Origin: a methanotrophic endosymbiont of Bathymodiolus puteoserpentis (Logatchev)
GTDB taxonomy: Bacteria; Pseudomonadota; Gammaproteobacteria; Methylococcales; Methylomonadaceae
Length of the DNA stretch: 46,199 bases
Reading direction: 5' to 3'
Assembly (NCBI RefSeq): GCF_900128525.1
Contig: NZ_FQTQ01000021.1
Location: 1-46,199, forward strand
Both the position numbers and the translations under genes were made by a program. The notes under the pieces are model-generated. The model had not been told where the DNA came from, did not search any database, and worked only from the letters and a program-made list of their open reading frames with translations. Each line of letters starts with the position of its first letter. The stretch's first letter is position 1. Below are positions 1 through 7,196 of the stretch, piece after piece.

Positions 1-92
1 TTAAGAATATAGTGCATGGGTTTTATCTACGTCACAGACTTTCATCTAAGGATGGGTACAAACTCTGATCATGCACTTTGATATAATGCTAG
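1..92. other. Possible mobile-element end left of pglX fragment
   Basis: This stretch has no PglX-like coding sequence in any + frame. One short frame (from position 3) stays open for about 21 codons and stops at 66-68, just before CATGCAC at 70-76. That heptamer is the complement of the GTGCATG that begins the motif at 13583 and 46133. AGTGCAT (11-17) and ATGCACT (71-77) also form a 7-bp inverted pair. The layout would suit the tail of a transposase followed by its terminal repeat, or a small MITE, but only about 9 of 14 bases agree with the longer motif, so the reading is weak. Confidence 0.25.
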
Positions 93-107
93 CTAAGCAA
101 TATATCA
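79..107. repeat. Short hairpin next to the pglX break
   Basis: TGATATAATGC (79-89) and GCAATATATCA (97-107) are inverted copies with one mismatch around a 7-nt loop. With the larger palindrome that follows, it makes the whole 79-204 stretch highly structured. Function is unknown. Confidence 0.5.
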
Positions 108-124
108 TGGTTTGGAAAGATACA

Positions 125-204
125 AGGTTGGGTTAGCGATAGCGTAACCCGACACATCGAAGCCGAAAATGTCGGGTTACGCGATAAAGCCGCTAACCCA
201 ACCT
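125..204. repeat. Compound palindromic repeat (REP-like) at the pglX truncation
   Basis: Two nested perfect stems are visible. The outer one is AGGTTGGGTTAGCG (125-138) pairing with 191-204. The inner one is GCGTAACCCGACA (142-154) pairing with 170-182. The central loop is 15 nt (155-169). Each arm is itself a smaller GGGTTA...TAACCC palindrome. The element resembles the dispersed GGGTTAGC/GCTAACCC repeats common in gammaproteobacteria and cyanobacteria, and a degenerate relative is visible at 44035-44067. The + frame runs open through it (from 93) into the pglX piece, so it could be translated as a fused leader. Confidence 0.85.
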
Positions 205-209
205 ACCTG

Positions 210-1199
210 TTGTCAGAGATTTACGCGGCATGGCAAAGCCACAACCGCGAAACCATCGCCGAAATACTACGCCTAGAGCAAGAAAACAATCGCCTGTTTA
301 TTGATGCTTACGGTTTGCAAGACGAACTCAGCCCCGATGTACCGCTAGAACAAATCACTTTAACGGTGAATCCTAAATACCGTTATGGGGGTAATTTATC
401 TGATGAAGCCCTAGAAAACCGCTTTCAATCCGATACCCTCGCCGAACTTATCAGCTATGCCATCGGTTGCATGATGGGACGATACTCCCTAGACCAACAA
501 GGCTTAGTTTATGCCCATGCAGGCAATCAAGGCTTTAGCGAATTAGTGCAACAAGGCACATATAAAACCTTCCCAGCCGATAAAGATGGCATTATCCCAC
601 TTACCGATCAAGCATGGTTTGCAGACGATGCTACGCACCGCTTGCGTGAATTTGTGCGTGTGGTTTGGGGTGAAGAAAATCACCAACAGAATTTAGACTT
701 TATCGCCGCAAGCCTATGCCTGTATGCCATTAAAGCTAAAAACAGTGAATCTAACCTAGACACCATTCGCCGTTATCTCGCCACTAAATTCTATAAAGAC
801 CATCTAAAAACCTACAAAAAACGCCCAATTTATTGGTTGTTTAGCTCAGGTAAAAACAAAGCTTTTGAATGTTTGGTGTATCTACACCGCTACAACGAAA
901 GCACTTTAGCCCGAATGCGTACTGAGTATGTCACACCGTTATTAGGTAAATACGAGGCTTCCGCGATGGTATTACAAAAACAAATGCAAGATGCTGACAG
1001 CACCAGTGATGCCAACCGTTTTAAAAAATCCCTCACTGCCTTAGAGAAAAAACAAACCGAACTCAGCGAGTTTGACGATAAACTCAAACACTACGCCGAT
1101 AGGCGCATCAGCTTAGATTTAGATGATGGTGTTAAAGTGAATTACGGCAAGTTTGGTGATTTATTAGCAGAGGTTAAAGCAGTGACGGGGAAGAAGTAA
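210..1199 (+). pseudogene. pglX: BREX-1 methyltransferase PglX (BrxX), C-terminal fragment
   Basis: The 329-aa product matches the C-terminal third of the BREX type 1 adenine-specific DNA methyltransferase PglX, with family segments such as ENNRLFIDAYGLQDEL, YAIGCMMGRYSLD, KRPIYWLFSSGK, RMRTEYV and the ending DLDDGVKVNYGKFGDLLAEV. Full PglX is about 1,200 aa. The methyltransferase core with its SAM site and NPPY motif is absent, so this piece cannot methylate DNA alone. PglX normally marks self DNA in BREX. The only start in the PglX-like part is TTG 210; the frame is open upstream to 93 through the palindrome, giving no PglX sequence. It stands in the usual place upstream of pglZ and brxL. 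It may be a true truncation, a recombination cassette, or an artefact of a repeat at a contig end. Confidence 0.88.
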
Positions 1200-1246
1200 G
1201 TACTATAATGTATTAAAAATAGTTTATGTATTGTTTGGGAAGTGTG

Positions 1247-2401
1247 ATGCTTAATTCATTAGAAATAAAGAACTTTCGTTCTCTGGAAGATTTTCAGGTT
1301 AAAAAGTTAGGTCGTATTAATTTAATTGTCGGTAAGAACAATTCGGGTAAAAGCTCTGTGCTTGAGGCATTAAGGATTTATGCGGGTAATGCTAATAAAG
1401 GCTTATTAGAAAAAATTGCACAAGGACATGATGAGAAATGCTTTGTAGAGAGCAGTGATCAAGAGAGTTTTAATGGCGTATTACCTTTTGAGGATTTATT
1501 TACGGGAAGAAAGTTTCCTGTAGGCGAAGTGCCTATCGTTATTGGCGAGCTTGGCAATGAGGAGGAGGCGTTAAAAATTTATCATGTTTATCGTGTTGAA
1601 AGAGAGGTTTCAGTTAATGATGAAGATGGCAAGTTTATTGAAAAATCGGTTCGACAAGTTTCTGTAACAGAGTTAGCTAAGGTTAATAAGAGTCAGATCG
1701 TAGGAGAAGGACTGCTGATATTAAAAAAAGGTAATACAGTATTGATTGATTTTAAACATAGTCATCCTTCTTTTACACGATTTGTATTAGATGGCATTAC
1801 AGTGCCTAGCAGTTTTATTCCTACCCAGTTAATTGCTATGAATGATTTGGCAAAAGATTGGGATGCTATTGCGCTTACTGAGGCAGAAGAGATGGTTAAG
1901 GCGGCGATGCAAATTATTCTGCCTGAGTTTGAGAGTTTAATCTTTGTTAATGATTCTGTTTATGCTGATACAACAGGTAAAGAAACGCGGCGTGTTGCTA
2001 AAGTGAAAATTAAAGGTTTGTCGCGTCCCGTACCTTTGAATAGCTTAGGTGACGGCATGTTGCGCATATTGCAGATGGTGTTAAAGGTTTTTCCCGCGAA
2101 AGGCGAATTTTTGCTGATTGATGAGTTTGAAAATGGCTTACATTACAGTGTGCAGGAAAAAGTATGGACATTGTTATTTGAGTTGGCTGAAAAATTAGAT
2201 ATTCAGGTTTTTGCCACCACGCATAGCTGGGATTGTATCGAAAGTTTTTCTAAAGTGGCAATGGATAAAAAATCCATTGAGGGCGTTTTGTTTAGAGTTG
2301 GGCAAAGTGTGCGTAACAGTGATAAAGGTCGTGTTATTGCTACCGTATTTGATGAACAGCAGCTTTATAATATTACCCAAGCTGATGTTGAGGTGCGTTG
2401 A
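1247..2401 (+). CDS. OLD/PARIS-type ABC ATPase (AAA_15/AAA_21)
   Basis: This 384-aa SMC/ABC-like ATPase opens with the LEIKNFRSL strand typical of OLD and RecF-type proteins. It has Walker A GKNNSGKSS at about residues 29-37, a signature-like SLGDGMLRI, Walker B LLIDEFENG at about 289-297, and an H-loop-like FATTHSWD. I chose ATG 1247 over the in-frame ATG 1226 because GGGAAG lies just upstream and the conserved N-terminus begins there. Its stop overlaps the next start by one base (TGATG). The partner is a TOPRIM-like protein, as in OLD, Gabija and PARIS, where the ATPase senses infection or damage and the TOPRIM subunit is the effector. I infer an anti-phage role; the substrate is unknown. 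Confidence 0.8.
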   Translation: MLNSLEIKNFRSLEDFQVKKLGRINLIVGKNNSGKSSVLEALRIYAGNANKGLLEKIAQGHDEKCFVESSDQESFNGVLPFEDLFTGRKFPVGEVPIVIGELGNEEEALKIYHVYRVEREVSVNDEDGKFIEKSVRQVSVTELAKVNKSQIVGEGLLILKKGNTVLIDFKHSHPSFTRFVLDGITVPSSFIPTQLIAMNDLAKDWDAIALTEAEEMVKAAMQIILPEFESLIFVNDSVYADTTGKETRRVAKVKIKGLSRPVPLNSLGDGMLRILQMVLKVFPAKGEFLLIDEFENGLHYSVQEKVWTLLFELAEKLDIQVFATTHSWDCIESFSKVAMDKKSIEGVLFRVGQSVRNSDKGRVIATVFDEQQLYNITQADVEVR

Positions 2402-3060
2402 TGGAAGCGACTAAGCAGATATTACTGGTTGAAGGGGGGGCTGATAAGTCTTTTTTTGAGAAAATTTGTAACAGGTTATCACTTGATACCGTTGTTCAAG
2501 TCGCATCGCCAAAGGATTTAGGTGGCAGGCGAAACTCGAAAGAAGGCGTATTTCAACGCTTACAGGTGCTATTGCCGCAATTGAATGATGGTCAAATCAC
2601 TCATCTTGCACTGGTGGTTGATGCTGATTATCTTGAACGGCATGGCTTAGGATGCCAAAAAACAATAGCTCGTGTTTCTGAGATTGTCGAGCCGTTTGGG
2701 TTTGAGTTAAATCAAGATTCAGAAAATGGCTTATGTTTTAGGCATAATGATGGATTAGCTGATTTGGGGCTGTGGGTGATGCCTGATAACCAACAGGAAG
2801 GAATGTTGGAAGACTGGATTAAAGCTTGTGTTAAAGATGATGAACAAGCTCTGTTTAATCAGGCGATAGTTGCGGTGCAAGCAGTTGAAGGTCAAAAATT
2901 TAGTTCTCACTTAAAGTCTAAAGCGGATGTAGCCACTTGGTTGGCATGGCAAAAACAGCCTGGACATGGTTTATATGTGGCGATTAATGATGACCTTTTG
3001 GATGGCGATAGCCTGTTATTTAAAGCAATTGAACAGTGGTTGCTTGGGATATTTAAATAA
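2401..3060 (+). CDS. TOPRIM-like DUF3226-type protein, partner of the upstream ATPase
   Basis: The 219-aa protein begins with a TOPRIM-like strand ending in acidic E11 (ILLVEGGADK) and carries a DxD pair at D74 and D76 (LVVDADY). It then has the GLWVMPDN block at 123-130 with a nearby acidic cluster, as I recall for DUF3226. E plus DxD is the metal-binding signature of TOPRIM nucleases and primases, so a nuclease activity is plausible but inferred. Translational coupling to the ATPase (1-nt overlap) implies the two act as a complex. It resembles the ATPase plus TOPRIM pairing of PARIS (AriA/AriB), but it is shorter than AriB and lacks obvious DUF4435 sequence, so I would not call it PARIS. 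Confidence 0.7.
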   Translation: MEATKQILLVEGGADKSFFEKICNRLSLDTVVQVASPKDLGGRRNSKEGVFQRLQVLLPQLNDGQITHLALVVDADYLERHGLGCQKTIARVSEIVEPFGFELNQDSENGLCFRHNDGLADLGLWVMPDNQQEGMLEDWIKACVKDDEQALFNQAIVAVQAVEGQKFSSHLKSKADVATWLAWQKQPGHGLYVAINDDLLDGDSLLFKAIEQWLLGIFK

Positions 3061-3062
3061 CA

Positions 3063-4592
3063 ATGTCTTTACCAATCAACATTGAAGCTTTAATCACGCA
3101 AAATATCATCGAAAGCGAGCGTATCGAATTTAAGCAAGGCTGGAATCCGCAAGTGATTTTACATTCGGTCTGTGCTTTTGCGAATGACTTTAATAATTTG
3201 GGTGGTGGTTATTTGGTGGTCGGTATTGCTGAACAGGATGGGCAGGCGATCATACCGCCTATCGGGCTGGAAGTCAGCAAATTGGACGCGATACAAAAAG
3301 AGCTACTGCAAATCTGCCATTTTATTTCGCCGCATTATTTCCCTGTGGTTGAGGTGGCTGTTATACAGGGGCGGCATGTTTTGGTGATCTGGTGTCCACC
3401 TGGTGATACGCGACCGTATAAGTCGGCTAAAAGCATCAGCGGCAAAGAGGCGCAAACAAAGCTTTATTATATTCGCCGCTTGTCTTCGACCGTGATAGCG
3501 AGTGATGCTGACTTGCAGCGTTTGCTGGAATTAACCGCGAAAGTGCCATTTGATAACCGTATCAACCATCATGCAAGTATTGATGATTTTAATCTAACGC
3601 ATATTGCCAGTTTTTTACAGCAGGTTAAAAGTGCTTTGTATGAGGAATTGCCAAAATTAAGTTTAGCGGAATTAACTCGCAATATGGGCGTTGCCAGAGG
3701 TGCAGACGAGGATATTAAGCCGCTGAATGTTGGCTTATTGATGTTTAGTGATGAGCCTTATCAGCATTTTCGCGGCGCACGCATTGAGCTAATTGAGTAT
3801 CAGGATGAGATTGGCGATCAATTCAGGGAGACGTACTTTACTGGCCCGATTTGGAAGCAATTGATTGACGTTATGCAGTATATTAAGCATCAGGTCATCA
3901 AAGAGCAGGTTATCAAGGTACAAGGGCAGGCGGAAGCCTTACGTTTCTATAATTTCCCCTTTGAAGCCGTTGAAGAAGCGGTGGCGAATGCGGTGTTTCA
4001 TAAAGGCTACGACAAACAAAACCCGGTTGAGATTAATGTGCGCCATGATTGTATCGAGGTGCTGTCATTTCCTGGCCCTTTGCCGCCCGTTGATCAGCAG
4101 ATGTTACAACGAGAAAAGGTAATCGCGAGAGATTGCCGTAACAGTCGTTTAGGTGATTTCTTGAAAGAGTTACGCCTAACGGAAGGGCGAGGCACAGGTT
4201 TACCTAAGATTCGTCGCTTTATGGCAAGAAATGGTTCGCCAGCGCCTATTTTTGAAACCAATCCAGATAATGTGTATTTCCTGACGATATTGCCGATTCA
4301 TGGGCGTTTTACGCGGGAAGATAATAAATTACAGCTAGAGTCACGGCCAGAGTCACGGCCAGAGTCAGAGCTAGCAAGAAAAGTACTTTCCTTCTTAGTG
4401 GATGCTGAATTGAGTAAATCAGAGTTATCAGAAAAGTTAGGGCATAAAGCCATTTCAGGTGAGCTTAATAAGCAAATTAAACGCTTACTGAAGCAGGGAT
4501 TCATTGAAAGAACCATTCCAGATAAGCCGAGTAGTCGATTGCAGAAGTATCGATTGACAGCTTTAGCGACTGAATTAAACAAGACTATTTAA
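3063..4592 (+). CDS. AlbA_2 (Schlafen-like) / GHKL ATPase / winged-helix protein
   Basis: The 509-aa protein has three parts. An N-terminal AlbA_2/Schlafen-type domain carries E-RIEFKQGW (18-27) and NNLGGGYLVVGI (44-55). A C-terminal RecG-like HATPase_c_4 domain contains EEAVANAVFHKGY (about 303-315) and the LTEGRGTGLPKIRR glycine-rich lid. A final winged helix lies at about 435-505. Relatives are annotated as putative transcriptional regulators or RNA-binding proteins, and many occur in defence islands. ESRP tetrapeptide repeats link the last two parts. It starts 2 nt after the TOPRIM-like gene and ends 9 nt before pglZ, so it is in the BREX operon. AlbA_2 can bind or cut nucleic acid; which applies here is unknown. 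Confidence 0.75.
   Translation: MSLPINIEALITQNIIESERIEFKQGWNPQVILHSVCAFANDFNNLGGGYLVVGIAEQDGQAIIPPIGLEVSKLDAIQKELLQICHFISPHYFPVVEVAVIQGRHVLVIWCPPGDTRPYKSAKSISGKEAQTKLYYIRRLSSTVIASDADLQRLLELTAKVPFDNRINHHASIDDFNLTHIASFLQQVKSALYEELPKLSLAELTRNMGVARGADEDIKPLNVGLLMFSDEPYQHFRGARIELIEYQDEIGDQFRETYFTGPIWKQLIDVMQYIKHQVIKEQVIKVQGQAEALRFYNFPFEAVEEAVANAVFHKGYDKQNPVEINVRHDCIEVLSFPGPLPPVDQQMLQREKVIARDCRNSRLGDFLKELRLTEGRGTGLPKIRRFMARNGSPAPIFETNPDNVYFLTILPIHGRFTREDNKLQLESRPESRPESELARKVLSFLVDAELSKSELSEKLGHKAISGELNKQIKRLLKQGFIERTIPDKPSSRLQKYRLTALATELNKTI
4338..4367 (+). repeat. In-frame 12-bp tandem repeat
   Basis: GAGTCACGGCCA occurs twice in perfect tandem (4338-4349, 4350-4361), followed by a partial third copy GAGTCA. 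It encodes ESRP-ESRP-ES in the linker before the winged helix. The 12-nt unit preserves the frame, so slippage would change linker length without breaking the gene. Confidence 0.9.
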
Positions 4593-4601
4593 AAAACAGT
4601 T

Positions 4602-7196
4602 ATGCAAATAGAGCAATTACAGCAAGGCATTAGCGCTAAATTTGAACAAAGCCGCTTGGTGTTTTGGTATGACCCTGAGCAGAGCTTTAAAGAAGCGATT
4701 GAGACCTTAACTATTGATGGCGTTACTGTGTTGGATATGTCGGAGCAATCTTTATTTGCAACCAAAAAACGCTTGGAATTAGATGAACCTGAGCAGCTGT
4801 TTTTATTGTATTTTCCTTATGCAGAGCCTGAAGCTGATCTGGATTGGCTGTTAGATATTCGCTTATACAGTGAGCAGTTCTTTGCTGATGTGAGTTCGAT
4901 ATTATTAAATGAACTGGGTATTCCTAAAATGGCGTTGCGCGGCCATATACGTCAACGGCAGGCATTTTTTACGAACAAGCAGCGAATGACAGGTCTAAAA
5001 CGCTTTGTTACTGAGAATGAAGATGAGGCCTCTTTAGACCGTAAGATGATTGCGGTATTAACTAAAGCGGAATCAGCGTCGTTAACGGATATTTTATTCC
5101 AACTGGTCAAAGCTTATGCAGAGGGTTTAGCACCAGAGAATGATGCTATCAGCTTAATCGACCAGCTAGATAAATTTGAGCTAACAGGTTCATTATGGGC
5201 TGAGTTAGCCGCACACTTTAGTTATGCGAGTCGTCAGCCTTCTCTGGCGGATTTTATCTTAAAATTATTTTGTACGGAATTATGGAGCCAAATCGAAGCA
5301 ACAGATCGGGATTGGTTGTTGAATAATGTGCTAAAAACAGGAGCAGGAAAGGCGACTGCATTAGCTTTTATGACCGGCTGGCGTGATAGCCGCAGTTTTG
5401 CAAAGGCACATGATATGATTGCCAAGCAAATCAGTGGTCAATTAGAGGTGGAATCACGCTGTCGGGATTACCACCCATTTCAATTAATGGAATGTGAAAC
5501 TTTTGAAGTGATTGAACAAGCGATTATTCGCGGCCTGGTAAATAATTTATTAGATGTGAGTACGCGCTTAGATCGCGTGCAATTTGACCGTATCTTATCG
5601 CGGCGACTCGTGAGTCATTGGTGTGTGTCGCGCCAAGAATACGCGGCGATTTATGAGGCCTTACGCCAAGCTGAGCGCTTATTATATTTGCGTCAGCAAT
5701 ATGTGGATGGTTTTCATTATGATTCCGCTAAAGCGATGTATAGCGCTTATGTGAGTGAGCTTTATCTATTTGATCAAGCTTATCGTTTGTTTAATGAAAA
5801 TGTGGCTACGGTTTTAAGCAAAGGTTCCGATGTATTACGTCAGCTGGATGAGGCAATAGAGAATCTTTATACCCATTGGTATTTATATGAAATAGGCTTG
5901 GCCTGGGATAGGCAACTGGAGAGTGAAAATTGTTTAGCACAGTGGAAAATAGCGGGGATTCCACAGCAACATCAGTTTTATAAGCATCAAGTGGCGATGC
6001 ATCTTAAAGGTAAGCAGTTCAAGCGTGTATTCGTCATTATTTCTGATGCGTTACGCTATGAAGTCGCGCATGAATTAGTCTTTAGTATTAACCGTGAGAA
6101 GCGTTTCAAAGCCGAATTAAACACGCAGTTAGGTGTATTACCTAGTTATACGCAATTAGGCATGGCGGCATTATTACCCCATAAAACCTTGTCTTATGGT
6201 GAAGATCAAAGCGCCATCGTCTTTGCTGATGGCATGTCCACACAAGGCTTGGATAATCGAAACACGATTTTAGCCAAAGCTAAAGGGATGGCGGTGAGTG
6301 CAAAGGTCTTGACTGCTTGGAGTAATGAGGAAGGACGCGAGAAGATTCGTGATGCCGAAGTGGTGTATATCTATCACGATACCATTGATGCTATCGGTGA
6401 TAAGCTGCCTACGGAAGAGAAAACCTTTGCGGCTTGCCGTGATGCCATTAATGAATTAAAAGACTTAGTGGGTCGAGTGATTAATCGTTTGAATGGTAAT
6501 CGCGTCTTAGTAACAGCGGATCATGGTTTTCTATTTCAACAAAAAGCCTTGTCTGAAGCGGATAAAACAGTTTTAGACATCAAGCCTAGCGGTACCATTG
6601 AAGCTAAAAAACGTTATATTATTGGCGGTCATTTGAATGCTGACCCCGCTTGTTGGAAAGGGAGGATTGCTGATACCGCTAATGGGAGTGGTGACACAGA
6701 ATTTTTAATTCCTAAAGGCGTACAACGCTTTCATTTTGTCGGTGGCTCGCGTTTTGTGCATGGCGGGGCTATGTTGCAAGAGATTTGTGTGCCGGTGATT
6801 TCGATTGTCGCTTTACGCGGTGAGAAAATGGTGCAGAATGAGAAACAGCCTGTGGGTATTGTGGTAAAAAACCAGCCGATTAAGATGGCCAATCATATTG
6901 ATAAAATCAGTTTTATTCAGACTGATGCCGTTGACGAGTTGCATATTGCGCGGCAAGTGGAGGTTTTTATTGTTGATAGCGAAGGTAAAGAAGTTTCCAG
7001 CCGTGAAACCTTAAATTTCGACAGTCAAAGCGCGTCTATGAATGAGCGTACCCGAGATGCACGTTTAAAGCTGATCGGAGCGCAATTTGATCGTCATGCG
7101 GCGTATACATTGGTATTAGAAAATACCGCTACCCAAACTCGCTATAATCAGTATGCCGTCACCATTGATTTAGCCTTTCAGGATGATTTTTTCTAA
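4602..7196 (+). CDS. pglZ: BREX-1 system phosphatase-like protein PglZ
   Basis: The 864-aa length fits BREX type 1 PglZ. The alkaline-phosphatase-superfamily PglZ core is visible as VFVIISDALRYEVAHEL at about 476-492, whose first metal-binding Asp lies in SDALR, and VLVTADHGFLFQ at about 635-646 with the second D-H pair. N-terminal residues near 15-25 (RLVFWYDPEQSF) match the family opening. PglZ is essential in BREX, which blocks phage DNA replication while methylating host DNA; its biochemical target is not settled. The stop shares one base with the brxL start. No frameshift or missing core residue is seen, so PglZ looks functional although its PglX partner is broken. Confidence 0.95.
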   Translation: MQIEQLQQGISAKFEQSRLVFWYDPEQSFKEAIETLTIDGVTVLDMSEQSLFATKKRLELDEPEQLFLLYFPYAEPEADLDWLLDIRLYSEQFFADVSSILLNELGIPKMALRGHIRQRQAFFTNKQRMTGLKRFVTENEDEASLDRKMIAVLTKAESASLTDILFQLVKAYAEGLAPENDAISLIDQLDKFELTGSLWAELAAHFSYASRQPSLADFILKLFCTELWSQIEATDRDWLLNNVLKTGAGKATALAFMTGWRDSRSFAKAHDMIAKQISGQLEVESRCRDYHPFQLMECETFEVIEQAIIRGLVNNLLDVSTRLDRVQFDRILSRRLVSHWCVSRQEYAAIYEALRQAERLLYLRQQYVDGFHYDSAKAMYSAYVSELYLFDQAYRLFNENVATVLSKGSDVLRQLDEAIENLYTHWYLYEIGLAWDRQLESENCLAQWKIAGIPQQHQFYKHQVAMHLKGKQFKRVFVIISDALRYEVAHELVFSINREKRFKAELNTQLGVLPSYTQLGMAALLPHKTLSYGEDQSAIVFADGMSTQGLDNRNTILAKAKGMAVSAKVLTAWSNEEGREKIRDAEVVYIYHDTIDAIGDKLPTEEKTFAACRDAINELKDLVGRVINRLNGNRVLVTADHGFLFQQKALSEADKTVLDIKPSGTIEAKKRYIIGGHLNADPACWKGRIADTANGSGDTEFLIPKGVQRFHFVGGSRFVHGGAMLQEICVPVISIVALRGEKMVQNEKQPVGIVVKNQPIKMANHIDKISFIQTDAVDELHIARQVEVFIVDSEGKEVSSRETLNFDSQSASMNERTRDARLKLIGAQFDRHAAYTLVLENTATQTRYNQYAVTIDLAFQDDFF

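Noticed and set aside
1226-1246. ATG 1226 as start of the OLD-like ATPase
   Set aside because: The leader is not family-like, while ATG 1247 has a GGGAAG stretch upstream and begins the conserved strand.
1247-3060. PARIS (AriA/AriB) system
   Set aside because: ATPase plus TOPRIM logic is similar, but the second protein is short and looks like DUF3226, not the DUF4435 AriB, so the name is not supported.
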